In this document: positions 45,601-57,471 of the stretch, in pieces
How positions within the stretch are numbered: the first letter of the stretch is position 1
How the letters are laid out: each line of letters begins with the position of its first letter
Source of the DNA: Pseudisothecium myosuroides
Lineage: Eukaryota > Streptophyta > Bryopsida > Hypnales > Lembophyllaceae
Length of the DNA stretch: 64,000 nt
NCBI GenBank assembly: GCA_951799445.1
Contig: OX637287.1
Location: 5,022,001 to 5,086,000 of the forward strand
Reading direction: 5' to 3'
Program-made: the position numbers and the translations under genes
Notes under the pieces: generated by a model
Databases searched by the model: none
Told to the model about the DNA's origin: nothing
What the model saw: the letters and a program-made list of their open reading frames with translations, nothing else

Positions 45601-47335
45601 CTGTAACTTCCTCTTATGATGTTCCTTCGCAAGAGCTTGAATAAGGATCATGCACAACTTGGATACTGACATGATTCAGTGCTGAACCGATTTTCATTTT
45701 ACCTTTCTCCCAATAATTAACGGCGTGCACTTGTCTCAACCAGGGCCGGCCCAAAATCATTGGATATCCTCCTTTGCCTGTCAATATATCCAAGACATGA
45801 AAATCAAACTTAACCGTCAATCCATTCACCGATACGAGTACTTGGCTGATCAGGCCTAATAACCTCACACACCTTTGGTCTGCGACTTTGAGTCGGAGCG
45901 TTGACGATTTGTTTGGTATCAATTCGGCTGCTTCCATGAACCACGACAAAATGATATTTACGGCTGCGCCCCCATCATGGAGACACCCTCCCACCTCGTG
46001 ACCGTTAATAGTGGCTTGTACTTGAAGAGATTTGAGGTCTCTCTTAGCTTTATCCGCCACCTTGATTTCCACTGCAGATTTGCTCCGACGCGTATTGATA
46101 CCTTGACGCAGCTCTCTTCGTAAAGATGGGCATTTCGCAACTAATTGCCCAACTGTGATATTGGCGGTTTGCTTGCCCAGGTTCTATAATAGCGAGTACT
46201 CACTTTGACCCCTATTCAAAAGAAGGTCGCTGACTCCGATTTTTCTATGCCGTAGTTTGTCTTTTTTCTCTGGTCGTGATCGCTTATCTTTGTACCGATC
46301 AATGCTAATTTGACCCTTTTCTGTAGTGTTGCTCCTCGGTACCTCTAGTTTCTCCTTGCTAGGTCGACCTCTTTTGGTATTCATTACCTCGGAATCAGCT
46401 ATTTGTACTCTGCTGCCGCCGACCAATTGAAGCAAGTTTACTTTTGCGAGACGGACAGTTGATGGTGCTAGAGGCTTTTCAGCTTCGGGACAATCACTCT
46501 TATAGTAACCTCTCTTCCCACAACCATGGCACGTAACGAATTGCACCCTTTGTAGAGTGCTCGGGCAAGTTTCTGACGCTGGGCTTTTTGATCGACTGTT
46601 ACGACTTTACCCCTGCAATAGCAACAACTTTAAGTCGTGCATTTTGGAAATAAGCTGAGTTATTTCGGGATTTTTAGCTATTGTCTCCTTCTTTACTTCA
46701 GCAGTGAGGGGAGTCGTTTGAATCAATTGTGATACTATGGGCGTAACTGTCGCTGTGATAATCTGAGGCTGTGAGATACTCATTAAATTCATTTCCTTCC
46801 TTTGCGCTAGCATGAGCGCATCCTCAAATGTCGACGGTTCTTTCCATGCAACAATCTCTTGGATCGCCGGTTTGAGGCCGCTTATGAAACTTCGCAGAGC
46901 TAAATTTTCGATACTCCTGATGTTCACGGCCGTGTTTTCTGGGCTTTGTGCGAAAGTGTCACCTATATTGGTGTTCAAACAATTTAAACTTCGTTGAATT
47001 CGAGACTGTAACTCCCAAACCCGTGCACTGAACTAACGAACGTTTTCGTTGTTCTTCTGCTTAACAAGGCTTAAAGTCCCAAGCAGACTTCGATACGACT
47101 CCCTTTCTTGGAATTCGGATATTAACGCAACTATCCACGCTTCCCATGAAGCTATGATCGCTTCACTTTGACGTTCAAACCAGTAAGATGCAGTATCGTC
47201 GAGGTGTATGGGCAATAATTCAAGCCATGCAGTTTCCATTCTATCGCCATTTGAAATGCATGCTCTTTTAAATTGACATAAAAATCGCTCAAGATCCTCA
47301 CGCTCCTTCCTAGTAAAGACGGGTATAGACACCAT
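42626..47335 (-). pseudogene. RE2 gag-pol polyprotein, single frame with six in-frame TAA/TAG
   Basis: One frame from ATG (47335-47333) to TGA (42626), ~1570 codons, with no frameshift. TAG 47033, TAA 46607, TAG 46184, TAA 45614, TAA 44768 and TAG 43343 interrupt it; each is one transition from a Gln codon. Gag shows SYWFERQ and LRSFISGLKPAI. The zinc knuckle (46531-46490) is CHGCGKRGYYKSDC, with the His replaced by Tyr. The protease has HDGGAAVNI (~45976) and ILGRPWL. RT has FCDGYAGYHQIKV and YLDD (~44810). The pol RNase H has PSATEFAVAAVL where families have DAS, and ATHAGLL where they have ADALSR, so at least two catalytic Asp are missing. Integrase has HHCC (CHDGTCGGHF..CRSCIRC) and D (43528), D (43346), E (43240) with DD35E spacing. 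The C-terminal GPYVI module is present. Confidence 0.93.
42637..42649 (-). other. RE2 polypurine tract
   Basis: ACTGGGGAGGAGA on the minus strand lies immediately before the 3' LTR. This is the plus-strand primer position in LTR retrotransposons. It lies inside the coding frame of pol. Confidence 0.85.
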
Positions 47336-47391
47336 TTTGACCAACAGATGTAAATTAAACCTTCAGTGCAGACTTGTTCGTCGTGGGTAGC

Positions 47392-47778
47392 CTATTCGTT
47401 GCGGGCCGCCTCATCGGCTTCCTGATTCATAATCCTCGATATGTGACGTATCTCAATGGATTCAAAATCTTGCTTTAATCGAAGAACAGCTTCGTGGTAT
47501 GGTCGCAGATTCTCTGCACGCACCTCCCAGTTCCCAGCAACTTGATTACAGACCAACTTCGAGTCCCCGTGTATTTGTAATTTTTTAATCTTCTTGCTTT
47601 TGGCTATCTACAGACCCGTGACTAACGCTGCATATTCCGATTCGTTACAAGTCAAATTTCTACCTAAATCTTGATGGAAGACTTCCTTTACTCCTGCAAG
47701 ACTTTCCAACACCACTCCGACGCCTGACCCCGAGATTCTTGAACTGGAGTCGTCAAAATTTAGTTTCCAGGTATGCAT
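47392..47778 (-). pseudogene. Additional (archaeal-type) RNase H upstream of gag, one TAG
   Basis: A 128-codon frame, ATG 47778-47776 to TAG 47392, encodes a complete type I RNase H of the RVT_3/RnhA-archaeal kind. It has LNFDDSSSRISGSGVGVVLE (first Asp), CNESEYAALVTGL (Glu), LQIHGDSKLVCNQV (Asp) and RIMNQEADEAA (Asp). All four catalytic acidic positions are present. The only lesion is TAG at 47608-47610, after TGL, where Gln or Glu is usual. The frame differs from gag, which begins 56 bp downstream. In known Tat-type plant elements the extra RNase H sits between RNase H and integrase in pol; here it precedes gag. Together with the degraded RNase H in pol, this suggests functional replacement (inference). 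Confidence 0.85.
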
Positions 47779-47839
47779 TGACAACTAAAATTCCTTCCTC
47801 CCTTCCTGACTAGTTAACCATCCCTGCAAGCCCACAAAC

Positions 47840-48082
47840 TCAATCAACATCAGCAAACAACTCGTTGTTTATAACCATCGTATCTTCTTTCGTGAAACAC
47901 TGGGGACTGGCTTCGACTAAATTTGCTAACTCGGCAAGATATCTCACAGGGGCCTCCTCCACTCCATAGGTGCGAACTATAAAACCGGTAGATTGCTCAA
48001 CCTCAACGATTGCTTGTGACTCTGTTTTCGCTGGTTCTAAAACTAAACTCACGAATCCATGAATTAAGGGTGACCGATTCAT
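47840..48082 (-). pseudogene. Small RE2 5' ORF, unknown product
   Basis: 80 codons from an ATG, ending TGA. The protein has no recognised motif; TGFIVRTYGVEEAPVRYLAELANLVE suggests a short folded helical segment. It lies between the zinc-knuckle ORF and the RNase H ORF and may once have been continuous with one of them. Confidence that it was translated is low. Confidence 0.35.
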
Positions 48083-48142
48083 TATCGCGCTTTCGTCTTC
48101 ACCACCGCGGGGAAATCAAACCAATCTTCGAATTATCCTAAC

Positions 48143-48325
48143 TCACTTTGTAGGATCTAGCCCCTTAATCTCCTCCTTGCTGGAAACCACCAGATTCTTG
48201 CCTTCCCAATGAGGTTCTTTATCCTTCTTCGCACAGCTTAATTTCACGTGACTTGTATCCTTGCAGAATCTGCATTTACTCTTAACCAAACTGTAGTCAC
48301 TCAGCTTGTTCCCTTGATCACTCAT
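48143..48325 (-). pseudogene. Small RE2 5' ORF with a CCHC zinc knuckle
   Basis: 61 codons from ATG at 48325-48323 to TGA 48143. CRFCKDTSHVKLSC fits C-x2-C-x4-H-x4-C exactly, the retroviral-type zinc knuckle, followed by a Lys-rich tail. It lies ~140 bp downstream of the PBS, before the extra RNase H and gag. RE2 thus has an intact knuckle here and a mutated one (H to Y) in gag. Its role is unknown; a nucleic-acid-binding leader protein is possible. Confidence 0.55.
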
Positions 48326-48465
48326 TACACCGAGTAAAGCAACTGGGGTAATGCAACTAGGGTAATGCAAGTTGGTGATCTTCGTCACTGCACTGATCTA
48401 TCACACTGCATCGACATACGCTCACAATCACAAATTTGGCTCTCACCCTTTGACAAATTCTCATG

Positions 48466-48482
48466 TCCCGGCAACGGAACCA
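48466..48482 (-). other. RE2 primer-binding site, tRNA-Glu type
   Basis: The plus strand reads TCCCGGCAACGGAACCA, the 3' end of plant tRNA-Glu including CCA (recalled from memory). It starts 2 nt from the 5' LTR edge at 48485. Confidence 0.85.
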
Positions 48483-48484
48483 CA

Positions 48485-48806
48485 TGAAAAAGCAGAAAAC
48501 AAAATAAGCTTCAAACGACCAGTAGGCATTCAACCAAATATATTATTGACCCGGTTTTCCTGTTTACAAGTTTTGATCTCTATCACAGTATCTCGTCTAT
48601 CTTGCTCTCCTTGTTTTCTCCTTGGAAAACCTTGACCTTCCCTTGGCCTAACCCTCTTCTTATCCCTCCCTGGAGATGACTAACCGCCTGCCAAGCCAAG
48701 AAACCGCAACAGCCTAACGGATGCCAGACATGCAGCCAGCTCGGATAAACACGCATGCACGAGGAGAAACGCGAAGAGGACCATGAAACCAGGATTCATC
48801 GTATCA
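48485..48806 (-). repeat. RE2 5' LTR
   Basis: 322 bp with TG...CA ends, the partner of 42315-42636. GTAC follows at 48807-48810. No clear TATA box was recognised, only short T/A-rich patches. Confidence 0.92.
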
Positions 48807-48860
48807 GTACATAGTAATACAACCGCCACAATCTTCCAATTAATTAATTGGCAATCTTAA

Positions 48861-49784
48861 CCCCTAAAGTTCCTTGACTATGTTCTTACCAAAAATGCTC
48901 CAAAACTGCCATTTCTAGTACAAGTAACAAATTTTTGAAAAATATCATTTTTGGACACATGTAACCATAGAATCTTGTAGTACTCTGCTTTGAGAATATG
49001 TAGAAAAATTTCAGAAATTTCCATCGTGTAGATTGGAAGAAATTAGCGTTTGAAGTGGCAAAAGTCCTTTTTTTGGCCCTGCGAAAAACCGGGCAGCTGC
49101 ACTTCACAAGGTCAGAATATTATGAAAAAAATTCCAAAATAGTTGTTCTTCTATGAATTTGTTCTTCAAGGCAAGTTGGCTACATGCTTGAAAATTTTCA
49201 GATTATTTGGAATTGTACAACATATAGGAAAAAAATAGTAAGTAGAAAGAAGTATAGAATGGTTCAAACCACTAAATTGTTAAGAAGTTAATTATGGAAT
49301 TGAAAAATGCCAATCCCAATGGTTGCAATGTTTTAATAAACAATCTACATCCTACAATTTTATTTTTTTTGAAAAATATTGAAAATTGAGTGAAATAAAC
49401 GACTTCAAAGTTTATTTTAGAGTAGACAATCCATAACTGCCCGCAAACTAAAAATCCTAATAATGTTTGACTCATTGATCAAAATGGAATCATTCAAAGC
49501 TTTCCACATATATATAAATCTACTAAACCAATTTCAAATTTTTATTTTTGAAAAAAGTGATTTTTTCTGATCCGCCCGGACTGCCCGAGTTGAGAAACAA
49601 TCAACATATTAGGCCATAACTTTTGACTAGTATTTCCAAATCTCATGAAAGTTGGTGCATATGAAAGATATTCCTTGTCCCCACCTTCTATGAAAATTTC
49701 AGCCCCAAATAAGCAAATCTCTAGTCACATGTACCTGCCCAAAATTTCTATGTTGCCAAAAAACGCATGTTGGTCCTTTAGGGA
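48861..49784 (+). mobile_element. TTAA-flanked MITE, group A
   Basis: CCCCTAAAGTTCCTTGACTA after TTAA (48857-48860); TTGGTCCTTTAGGGA before TTAA (49785-49788). It is 924 bp and very similar to 52881-53806 throughout, so the two copies are young relative to the other groups. Confidence 0.85.
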
Positions 49785-49795
49785 TTAATGAGCTT

Positions 49796-50020
49796 GTGAA
49801 ATTCATTTTATACCTCCCTTACATATATTTTTTTGAAAGCCTCGTATCAATACCTGTATTTGTATACCATATACCTATGCATGTACCATTATTCATATGT
49901 ATTCATGTATCTTTTAGTTGTATATATTTGTATACCATGTACCGCATATCCATATATTCTAACTACTTGTATGTATATTGTATATTATGTATTGTACTCT
50001 ATAAGTATTGTATTTGAGAT
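49796..50020 (+). repeat. TA-rich minisatellite
   Basis: Degenerate repeats of TGTATACCAT, ATGTATT and CATATA words, the same style as 41480-41660. The 73-85-codon ORFs here are low-complexity Tyr/Ile/Cys strings and are not genes. Confidence 0.55.
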
Positions 50021-50215
50021 TGATAGCGGGGATTCAATCAAAATAATTTTCTTATGCAATTCCTATCAATGGCATAAAAAGGAGGACTAAACTTTTTTTA
50101 AGCACATCAACGGTCATGGATTTTTTTGAGTTAGGGGTGGCAAGCAAGGACGCCGGGCGGTGTGTTCGCATCTTTTGGAAGTATAGTCATAGACGGCGGT
50201 GTTGTTTGTTGTTAA

Positions 50216-51131
50216 CCCCTGAAGTCCCAAGGCCTTTTTTCCATCAAAAAACACTCAAAACTGTCATTTCTATAGCAAAGAGCAAAAAATTTGAAAAATG
50301 TTTTTTTGCAAATCTAACTGTAGGATCTTGTACTAGATAAGTGTAAAAATGTAAAAAAGAAATTTCATAAACTTTGACCGAGTAGATTGCAAGATATTTG
50401 TATTTAGAATGGAGGAAACGAGTTTTTTTGTACCTTGCTCAACTACATTTTTCGGCTTTGAACCTCCATAACTTAAATTTTTTGCTCTACTAATTTTGAA
50501 TTTCTAATTTTATATGATGAAGAATTGAGTTGAGAGTCTAGGAAAAAAATTCAAAAAATACACTTTTAGTTTTCACTCATTAAAAAATTATTAAAAAGAA
50601 GTAGGTTCACGATTGAAGGAAAATCTAAATTGTTATTAGTTTTAAGATGGAATTGAAATACACTAATCTCAATAGTGAGATTGTTCTAGCAAGAGACCTT
50701 AACCTTTTAATTTTATTTTTTTTTAAATTGTGAAAACTGAGTTCAAAAATGAATCCTACAAGGGTTTTTCCAAGAAGATGCTCTAATTGCCAAAAAAACA
50801 AGATTGTCCATAACTTTCTCATAACAAATCCAAATGAAATTAATCAAAGCTTTCCATGTAGATAAAAATATAATCTATAAGAAATTAAGTTTTTTAAGTT
50901 TTTAATTTTAAGTTTTTTGAGGGGTTTTTTCTACCCAACAAACTAAAAAAAGGGCCTTTTGTGCAATAACTTTTGCTCCCGGGCTTTGATTGAAATAAAA
51001 ATTATATTTCTGGAAAGCTAACGTGTTTTTCTATCTTTCCAAAAAATTCAAAAAATAACGACAAATATTGATACCGTAGGAACTTGTCCAAAATCCGTTT
51101 TGTCCCCCGAGGGACAATGGGACTTTAGGAG
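50216..51131 (+). mobile_element. TTAA-flanked MITE, group B
   Basis: CCCCTGAAGTCCCAAGGCC after TTAA (50212-50215); GACAATGGGACTTTAGGAG before TTAA (51132-51135). It is 916 bp. The interior is shared with 30369-31292. Confidence 0.82.
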
Positions 51132-51149
51132 TTAAACTATAATTTCAAT

Positions 51150-51453
51150 CATTAGTTGAGTTTTGGGGGGTCGGGAGGGCCGTTTTGGGCCCGTTCCCGA
51201 CGCTGGTCCCCCGCAATTTCAAAGAACGGCTGTTCCCGACAAAAAAAATTCAAAAAAAAAAAAAAAAAATTTAGTCTTGAAATGAAAAAAAAAAAAAAAA
51301 AAAATTCATTTTTTTTTGAAAAAAAAAATAATTTTCTTCTAACACGGCAGTCGCTCGGCCACGTCAGTGAGCTGCTGCGGCCCTAAATTCGGCAGTTCCC
51401 ATAGGCTGGGAATATGCAGCCCTCCATAGGGCTGATTTCTCATCTATTGAATG
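51150..51453. mobile_element. CATTAG-family MITE, diverged copy 3
   Basis: The inner flank GGAGGGCCGTTTTGGGCCCGTTCCC and the far flank CAGTTCCCATAGGCTGGGAA...GCCCTCC resemble copies 1 and 2. Both the left CATTAGTTGA and the right CTATTGAATG are partly conserved. The core is mostly A/T homopolymer (51240-51340) next to a GGCCACGTCAG motif. Confidence 0.5.
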
Positions 51454-52876
51454 TTTCAAATTAAAATAAGATTTAATCCATCAACTGATGAATATTAAGG
51501 AAATTATAAATGGATAACAACAAAACATTGAAAAAATATGTAGTTGATTGATGTAGGTGTCAACATGCATCTAAAGTGGCACTCAAAAAATTAAGTTAAT
51601 GGGATGGTTATAGTAGTTTAAGAATAGCATATCCATTTATGTCTACAAATAAAATGAAAGGTGTCAACCTATCCATCAAGTATGTCAAACTATTTTAAAA
51701 CAAATGGCATATAGGACTCCAATAATGACTATTTGTTATTACTAACAACTAAATATTGGTACACCATTACCTGTATTAACATTCTTAATGATAATTAGGT
51801 AACTCATTAGTAATTATGTAATTTCATGAATAGACTGGTACACTCAATTAAGTGATGAAATTTCCAAAGATTATATACTTGTAACCAATAATGAATTTCC
51901 AAAAAATTTGTGGATGAAACAACAAACATGCATCCAAAAATAAAATATTCATTTTATTTTTCAATTGACAAATAAGACTGCCCTCTATAATACCAATTTC
52001 AAACTCTCCGTATTAATCCAATGATATTTGGAATGACATTTGATTTGAAAATTAAAGCCAAAGATGATTAAGGTGTTTGAATGTGTGTTTTTAATTGGGT
52101 TTTTTTGCATTAAATGAAGAACATGTATCTAATTGAATTTTATTTTGTAATTTTGTAAATTTATTTTGAGTTCATATACATTTGACTATAAAATTGTAAT
52201 ATTGACATTTTCATAAAATCATTTGAAAATCTACACAATTATAAAACCACATAATCTCATGTAGTAAAATTTAAATTTAAATTTTTTAGAATACTCTTTA
52301 AGTGAAATTGATGTTGAAAATAGTCTTTGACAATCTCAAATAAAATGAGACCTTTTGGAGTTAAAAACAATACATGTAAAAATATTAATAGTTGTTATCA
52401 TTGATTTTTCTTCTTCTTTAGAAGTTTATTGAAGAAGTTTATTTCCAATTTATATACATTAATAAAATAATTTATGAATTAACAATTAGCACCTATGTAC
52501 CTAATTGTGCAAAAGTCACTACTTCCATATCTATATGGGTTGAAATTAATCGTTTGGGAAACTTTAAAAAATATATTATTAAAAAATTGTATTGACATTA
52601 CAATGAACAACTTTGATGAATAAGAAGAACATACATCTAATACAAAATGATTTGATATAATCAAAATTACTTAATCAAAATCTTAGAATTTTTTTTTAGC
52701 TATATTTAAAAATTTATAAAAATATACTAATAAATCATATTAAACAACCAAATAAAATCAATGAAGGCAGTTGATAATAGAGAAATATAAACTTTGGTTA
52801 TACCAACGCAAATTTCTCTTCCAACACTATATTACTAAAAAAAAAAAAAAAACTATACCATAAATATAGAACAAGC
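51454..52876. other. AT-rich DNA, nothing recognised
   Basis: No ORF or repeat could be supported in this ~1.4 kb. Confidence 0.5.
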
Positions 52877-52880
52877 TTAA

Positions 52881-53806
52881 CCCCTAAAGTTCCTTGACTA
52901 TGTTCTCACCAAAAATGCTCCAAAACTGCCATTTCTAATACAAGTAACAAATTTTTGAAAAATATCATTTTTGGACACATGTAACTGCAGGATCTTGTAG
53001 TACTTTAGTTTGAGAATATGAGGAAAAAATTTCAGAAATTTCCATCGTGTAGATTGGAAGATATTTGCGTTTGAAGTGGCAAAAGTCCTTTTTTTGACCC
53101 TGCGAAAAACCGGGCAGCTGCACTTCACAAGGTCAAATTATTATGAATTTTTTTTCTAAAATGGTTGTCCTTCTTTGGATTCATTCTTTAGGGCAAGTTG
53201 GCTACATGCTTGAAAATTTTCAGATTATTTGGAATTGTACAACATATAGGAAAAAAATAGTAAGTAGAAAGAAGTAGAGAATGGTTCAAAATACTAAATT
53301 GTTAAGAAGTTAATTATGGAATTGAAAAATGCCAATTCCAATGGTTTCAATGTTGTAATAAACAATCTACATCCTGCAATTTTATTTTTTTTGAAAAATA
53401 TTGAAAATTGAGTGAAATAAACGACTTCAAAGTTTATTTTAGAGTAGACAATCCATAACTACACGCAAACTAAAAATCCTCATAACGTTTGACTCATTGA
53501 TCAAAATGGAATCATTCAAATCTTTCCACATATATATAAATCTACTAAACCAATTTCAAATTTTTATTTTTGAAAAAAGTGATTTTTTCTGATTTGCCCG
53601 GACTACCCGAGTTGAGAAACAATCAACATATTAGGCCATAACTTTTGACTAGTATTTCCAAATGTCATGAAATTTGTTGCATATGAAAGGTATTTCTTGT
53701 CCCCACCTTCTATAAAAATTTCAGCCCCAAATAAGCAAATCTCCAGTCACACGTACCTGCCCAAAATTTCTATGTTGCCAAAAAACACATGTTGGTCCTT
53801 TAGGGG
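52881..53806 (+). mobile_element. TTAA-flanked MITE, group A
   Basis: CCCCTAAAGTTCCTTGACTA after TTAA (52877-52880); TTGGTCCTTTAGGGG before TTAA (53807-53810). It is 926 bp, with the best-preserved termini of the family. Confidence 0.87.
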
Positions 53807-53810
53807 TTAA

Positions 53811-55526
53811 ATAAGCTATTTTGATACTAGCCTTCAAACTTTGATATTCATCAACTTTTAAATGGTTATTGCATTCTGCTTCAAATTTTTATAAGAATGT
53901 ATAACACCCTATATACTACAACTTTTATATTCATACTTTTATAATTTTTTTATTTGTTCTTACGTGATGTCTTTTTGAATAATTTAATTGCTCTAAATTT
54001 ACATTTGCTTTGGAAAGTCATTATACATGACTCACCAAATGGACAAATAGATGAAACTAGGAAGCATGCAATATTTAGTGATAATTAATATTTCATTCGG
54101 TAGTGTATATAGAACTATCTTATAGTCAAAACAAATTGTAATTCAATTGTAATCCTACCATTTATTGAGGTTTGTGAAGAATGAAAGAACTCACGTTATA
54201 GTACAAAAGTTTAGAATTGAAACCTTCAAAATTATGTAAGGTTGGTTTATCCGTTGTATACACTCTTTATGATTTGTGTGCCTATCAATATATGTCGAAT
54301 CTTACAAAAATTGCAAAAACATTGGCATTATGGAACCACCCTCTTTATTCATCCCAAAATGTCTAAATTTAAAATAACAAACAATTGATCAAACTTTGCA
54401 CATTTTGTGCATGTTCTAAAATCCTCATACTACTAGTCCTTAAAGGCTTAAAACAAGTTCCTATGCCATTTTCTTTTTGAATGTACTCTCCCTAAGAAGT
54501 TTTGAGCAATTAGACAACAAAAGTGTACATGTAGAAAATGAAAACCTCACACGTAACATCTTCAAGCACATTTTTAAAAATCTATACAGATTGAAGATAC
54601 AAAAGATTAGGCATAGTTCAAAAACAAGTAAATAGACAAACATTTGGCCACAGAAATACAACAATTAATTGATTTTCTACAACACATCAAAGCAAAACAC
54701 ATCAAACTTGCTCCAATTGTAGCAAATAGTAATGGCATGAACATACGAAAAGTCAATAAGAAACCTTTCATTTGTTTACTCGTTCTATTCAATTGTTTTT
54801 TCACCATTCTTTTTATTTGCTTAAGGATGCAATAGAGCATGTTACATATACCCTTCACTCAAAGGAAGACTATAGATTGACACCAATAAAAAGGTGGTTT
54901 TGAGGCACCAAACTATAAGTTCTCAAATTGTAGCTTGATGCCCTATAAAAAAATTCTATTAAATAGTGTAATTAATTAATGGTCTCAGGTGGATCACAAT
55001 TCAATTGTAGATGAATACCAATAGTATTTTTTTACTACACCAATTTGTCTATTAGTACATGCGACACTAATTTACTTAAATCAATCTAGTTTTTAAAATG
55101 ATTGATTCAATGTAGGATGATATATTATTGTAATGTACCAATTTTCACAAGAATAAAATTTTATAGTGATAATGTGATACTAATCTGGTAGGTGACACTA
55201 GTTTTCCTTGACTCACAAATAAGACAAATACACCCAAAATCACACCTTGTCTAAAATTGTCATCATCATCCTATATACATCTCCAAAATCAATACGTACC
55301 TAAGCTGAAGAAACGATTTTAGAACATCTACCAAAAAAAACTTTTATAAGTCACAACTTTTGCACAAGGTAATCATATGTTGCAATCTTTTCTGCGTTGG
55401 AACCTCCGTTCATTTGCCAACAAGAAAATATGAAAATTTGACCAATCTAATATAAATTGTGCATTAGTAAAAATAATGGCGCTTTTGGATGTCCCTACCT
55501 CAATACAAATCAATGTACCTTCACTC
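53811..55526. other. AT-rich DNA, nothing recognised
   Basis: Short overlapping ORFs only, without recognisable motifs. CCTTAAAGGCTTAA near 54437 is a possible relic of a TTAA-type terminus. Confidence 0.45.
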
Positions 55527-55530
55527 TTTA

Positions 55531-56449
55531 TCCCTAAAATCCCCATGCCTCTTGGGGGATAAAATAGATTTTGGGTAGGCTCTTATGGTTTCAACTTTCA
55601 TCATGATTTTTTGAAACTTTTTTTGAAGATAAGAAAACACATCATTGGCTTTTGGAAAAAAAAAATTTAATTTCTATCCATATTTAAAAGCTAAAATTAT
55701 GCCACCCTGAGCCCAAATTGTGTTTGTTGGGTAGCACAAAAAAAAATCACAAAAAGTCAAAATAAAGTTTTCACTTTTTTTTATAGGTAGTATTTTTGTC
55801 TATATGGAAAGATTTGATTCATTCTATTTGGACTAGTGATGAGAAAGTTATGGACAATCTTGTTTTTCAAGCAATCCAACCATCTTCTTGAAAAAAATAA
55901 CTTAGAAGATTCATTTTTCAACGCAATTTTCACAATTTTTCAGAAGAAGAAAAAGTTTGATAGGATTTAGTTTGCTTGCTAGAACAATCTGATTGTTGGG
56001 CCAATTATTGTGTTTCAATTCCTTCGTAGAGCTATAAACAATTTATTTTTTCTTTCAATCTTGTACCTACTCTACTTAATAATTATTTAAAGAATGGAAA
56101 ACAAGTGTTTTTATATTTTAATTTTTTTTATAGATTTTCAACTCAAATCTTCAGTATATAAATGTTTAATTCAATATTGGTAGTGCTAAAATTTTAAACT
56201 AAATTTAAGCCTTAAAATGTAGTTAGACAAGGTGCTAAATAAATAGGCTTTTTCACTTTAAACACAAATATCTTGCAATCCATGTGGTCAAAGTTTCTAA
56301 AATTTCTTCCATACATTTTTATACTAGTCTAGTGCAAGATCCTATAACCAGATACGCAAAAAAAGAATTCTAAAGTTTTATGCACTTTGTAACATAAATG
56401 GCAATTTTGAATAGAATTTGATGGAAAAAAGGCCTTGGGACTTTAGGGG
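55531..56449 (-). mobile_element. TTAA-flanked MITE, group B, reverse
   Basis: Reads TCCCTAAAATCCCCATG...TTGGGGGATAAAATAGATTTTGG at the left, the complement of the group B 3' end. It ends GGCCTTGGGACTTTAGGGG before TTAA (56450-56453). It is 919 bp. The left flank is TTTA rather than TTAA. Confidence 0.72.
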
Positions 56450-56599
56450 TTAAAATTTTGACTATGTTTTTGTAATTTTAGTCTTCTTCCATATTATATA
56501 ACCGAATTGTTTGATCATTTCTAAGGATATCCAAAATATGTGCACTCAAGCTATTCAACCATTGCAATTACAATTTGAATCTCATTCAATTTTAGCATT

Positions 56600-57135
<536 letters not shown>

Positions 57136-57278
57136 ACAGTGTAAACAGCCCTAGTACACAAAAATAAAAAGGACCGATTAGCTTTGCTACACATGCCAAA
57201 TCTAAGCAAATACAGAGTACTCCATCAGTAAGTAACAAGACATCCCATCTTAAATTATAACTTATTGATGTGTAGGTA

Positions 57279-57471
57279 TGTTGAGTTTAGTATGTGGGAG
57301 CTGACAATCCAGGAGTAAGTTTATTCATTAAGCCCACTTTCCCACTCTGGGAGTCCCTTTCAGTGTTGTCATAAGTTATAAGGACGATGGGCCATTCCCG
57401 CCTTTGAATCGAAGGCCCACCAGTCCGTCGTCCGTCGGTCTGTCCTTGCGTTGTCTTGTAATATTTCAACA
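57279..57471 (-). mobile_element. Possible short solo LTR
   Basis: On the minus strand the segment starts TGTTGAAATATTACAAGACA and ends CTAAACTCAACA, with inverted TGTTGA/TCAACA termini of the Ty1-copia LTR style. It is 193 bp. No target duplication or PBS was found, so this is only a suggestion. Confidence 0.3.

Larger units (their letters stand above)
42315..48806 (-). mobile_element. RE2: complete Ty3-type LTR retrotransposon
   Basis: It has two 322-bp LTRs, a tRNA-Glu-type PBS next to the 5' LTR, a polypurine tract next to the 3' LTR, and GTAC on both outer sides (42311-42314, 48807-48810), probably the target duplication. Domain order on the minus strand: zinc-knuckle ORF, unknown small ORF, extra RNase H, gag, zinc knuckle, protease, RT, RNase H, integrase with GPY/F module, no chromodomain. 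RT motifs (WGTFAYLRMPFGLCN, YLDDF.VYGD) resemble the Athila/Tat side of plant Ty3 elements. The LTRs differ at about nine positions, eight of them transitions, so insertion is fairly recent although the gene is dead. Confidence 0.95.

Noticed and set aside
42626..47335. Alternative genetic code with TAA/TAG = Gln
   Set aside because: TGA stops break RE1, hAT and piggyBac frames at Arg-compatible sites. TAG 17160 falls where Trp is expected. The extra RNase H ends naturally at a TAG after its last motif. Deamination explains all of these.
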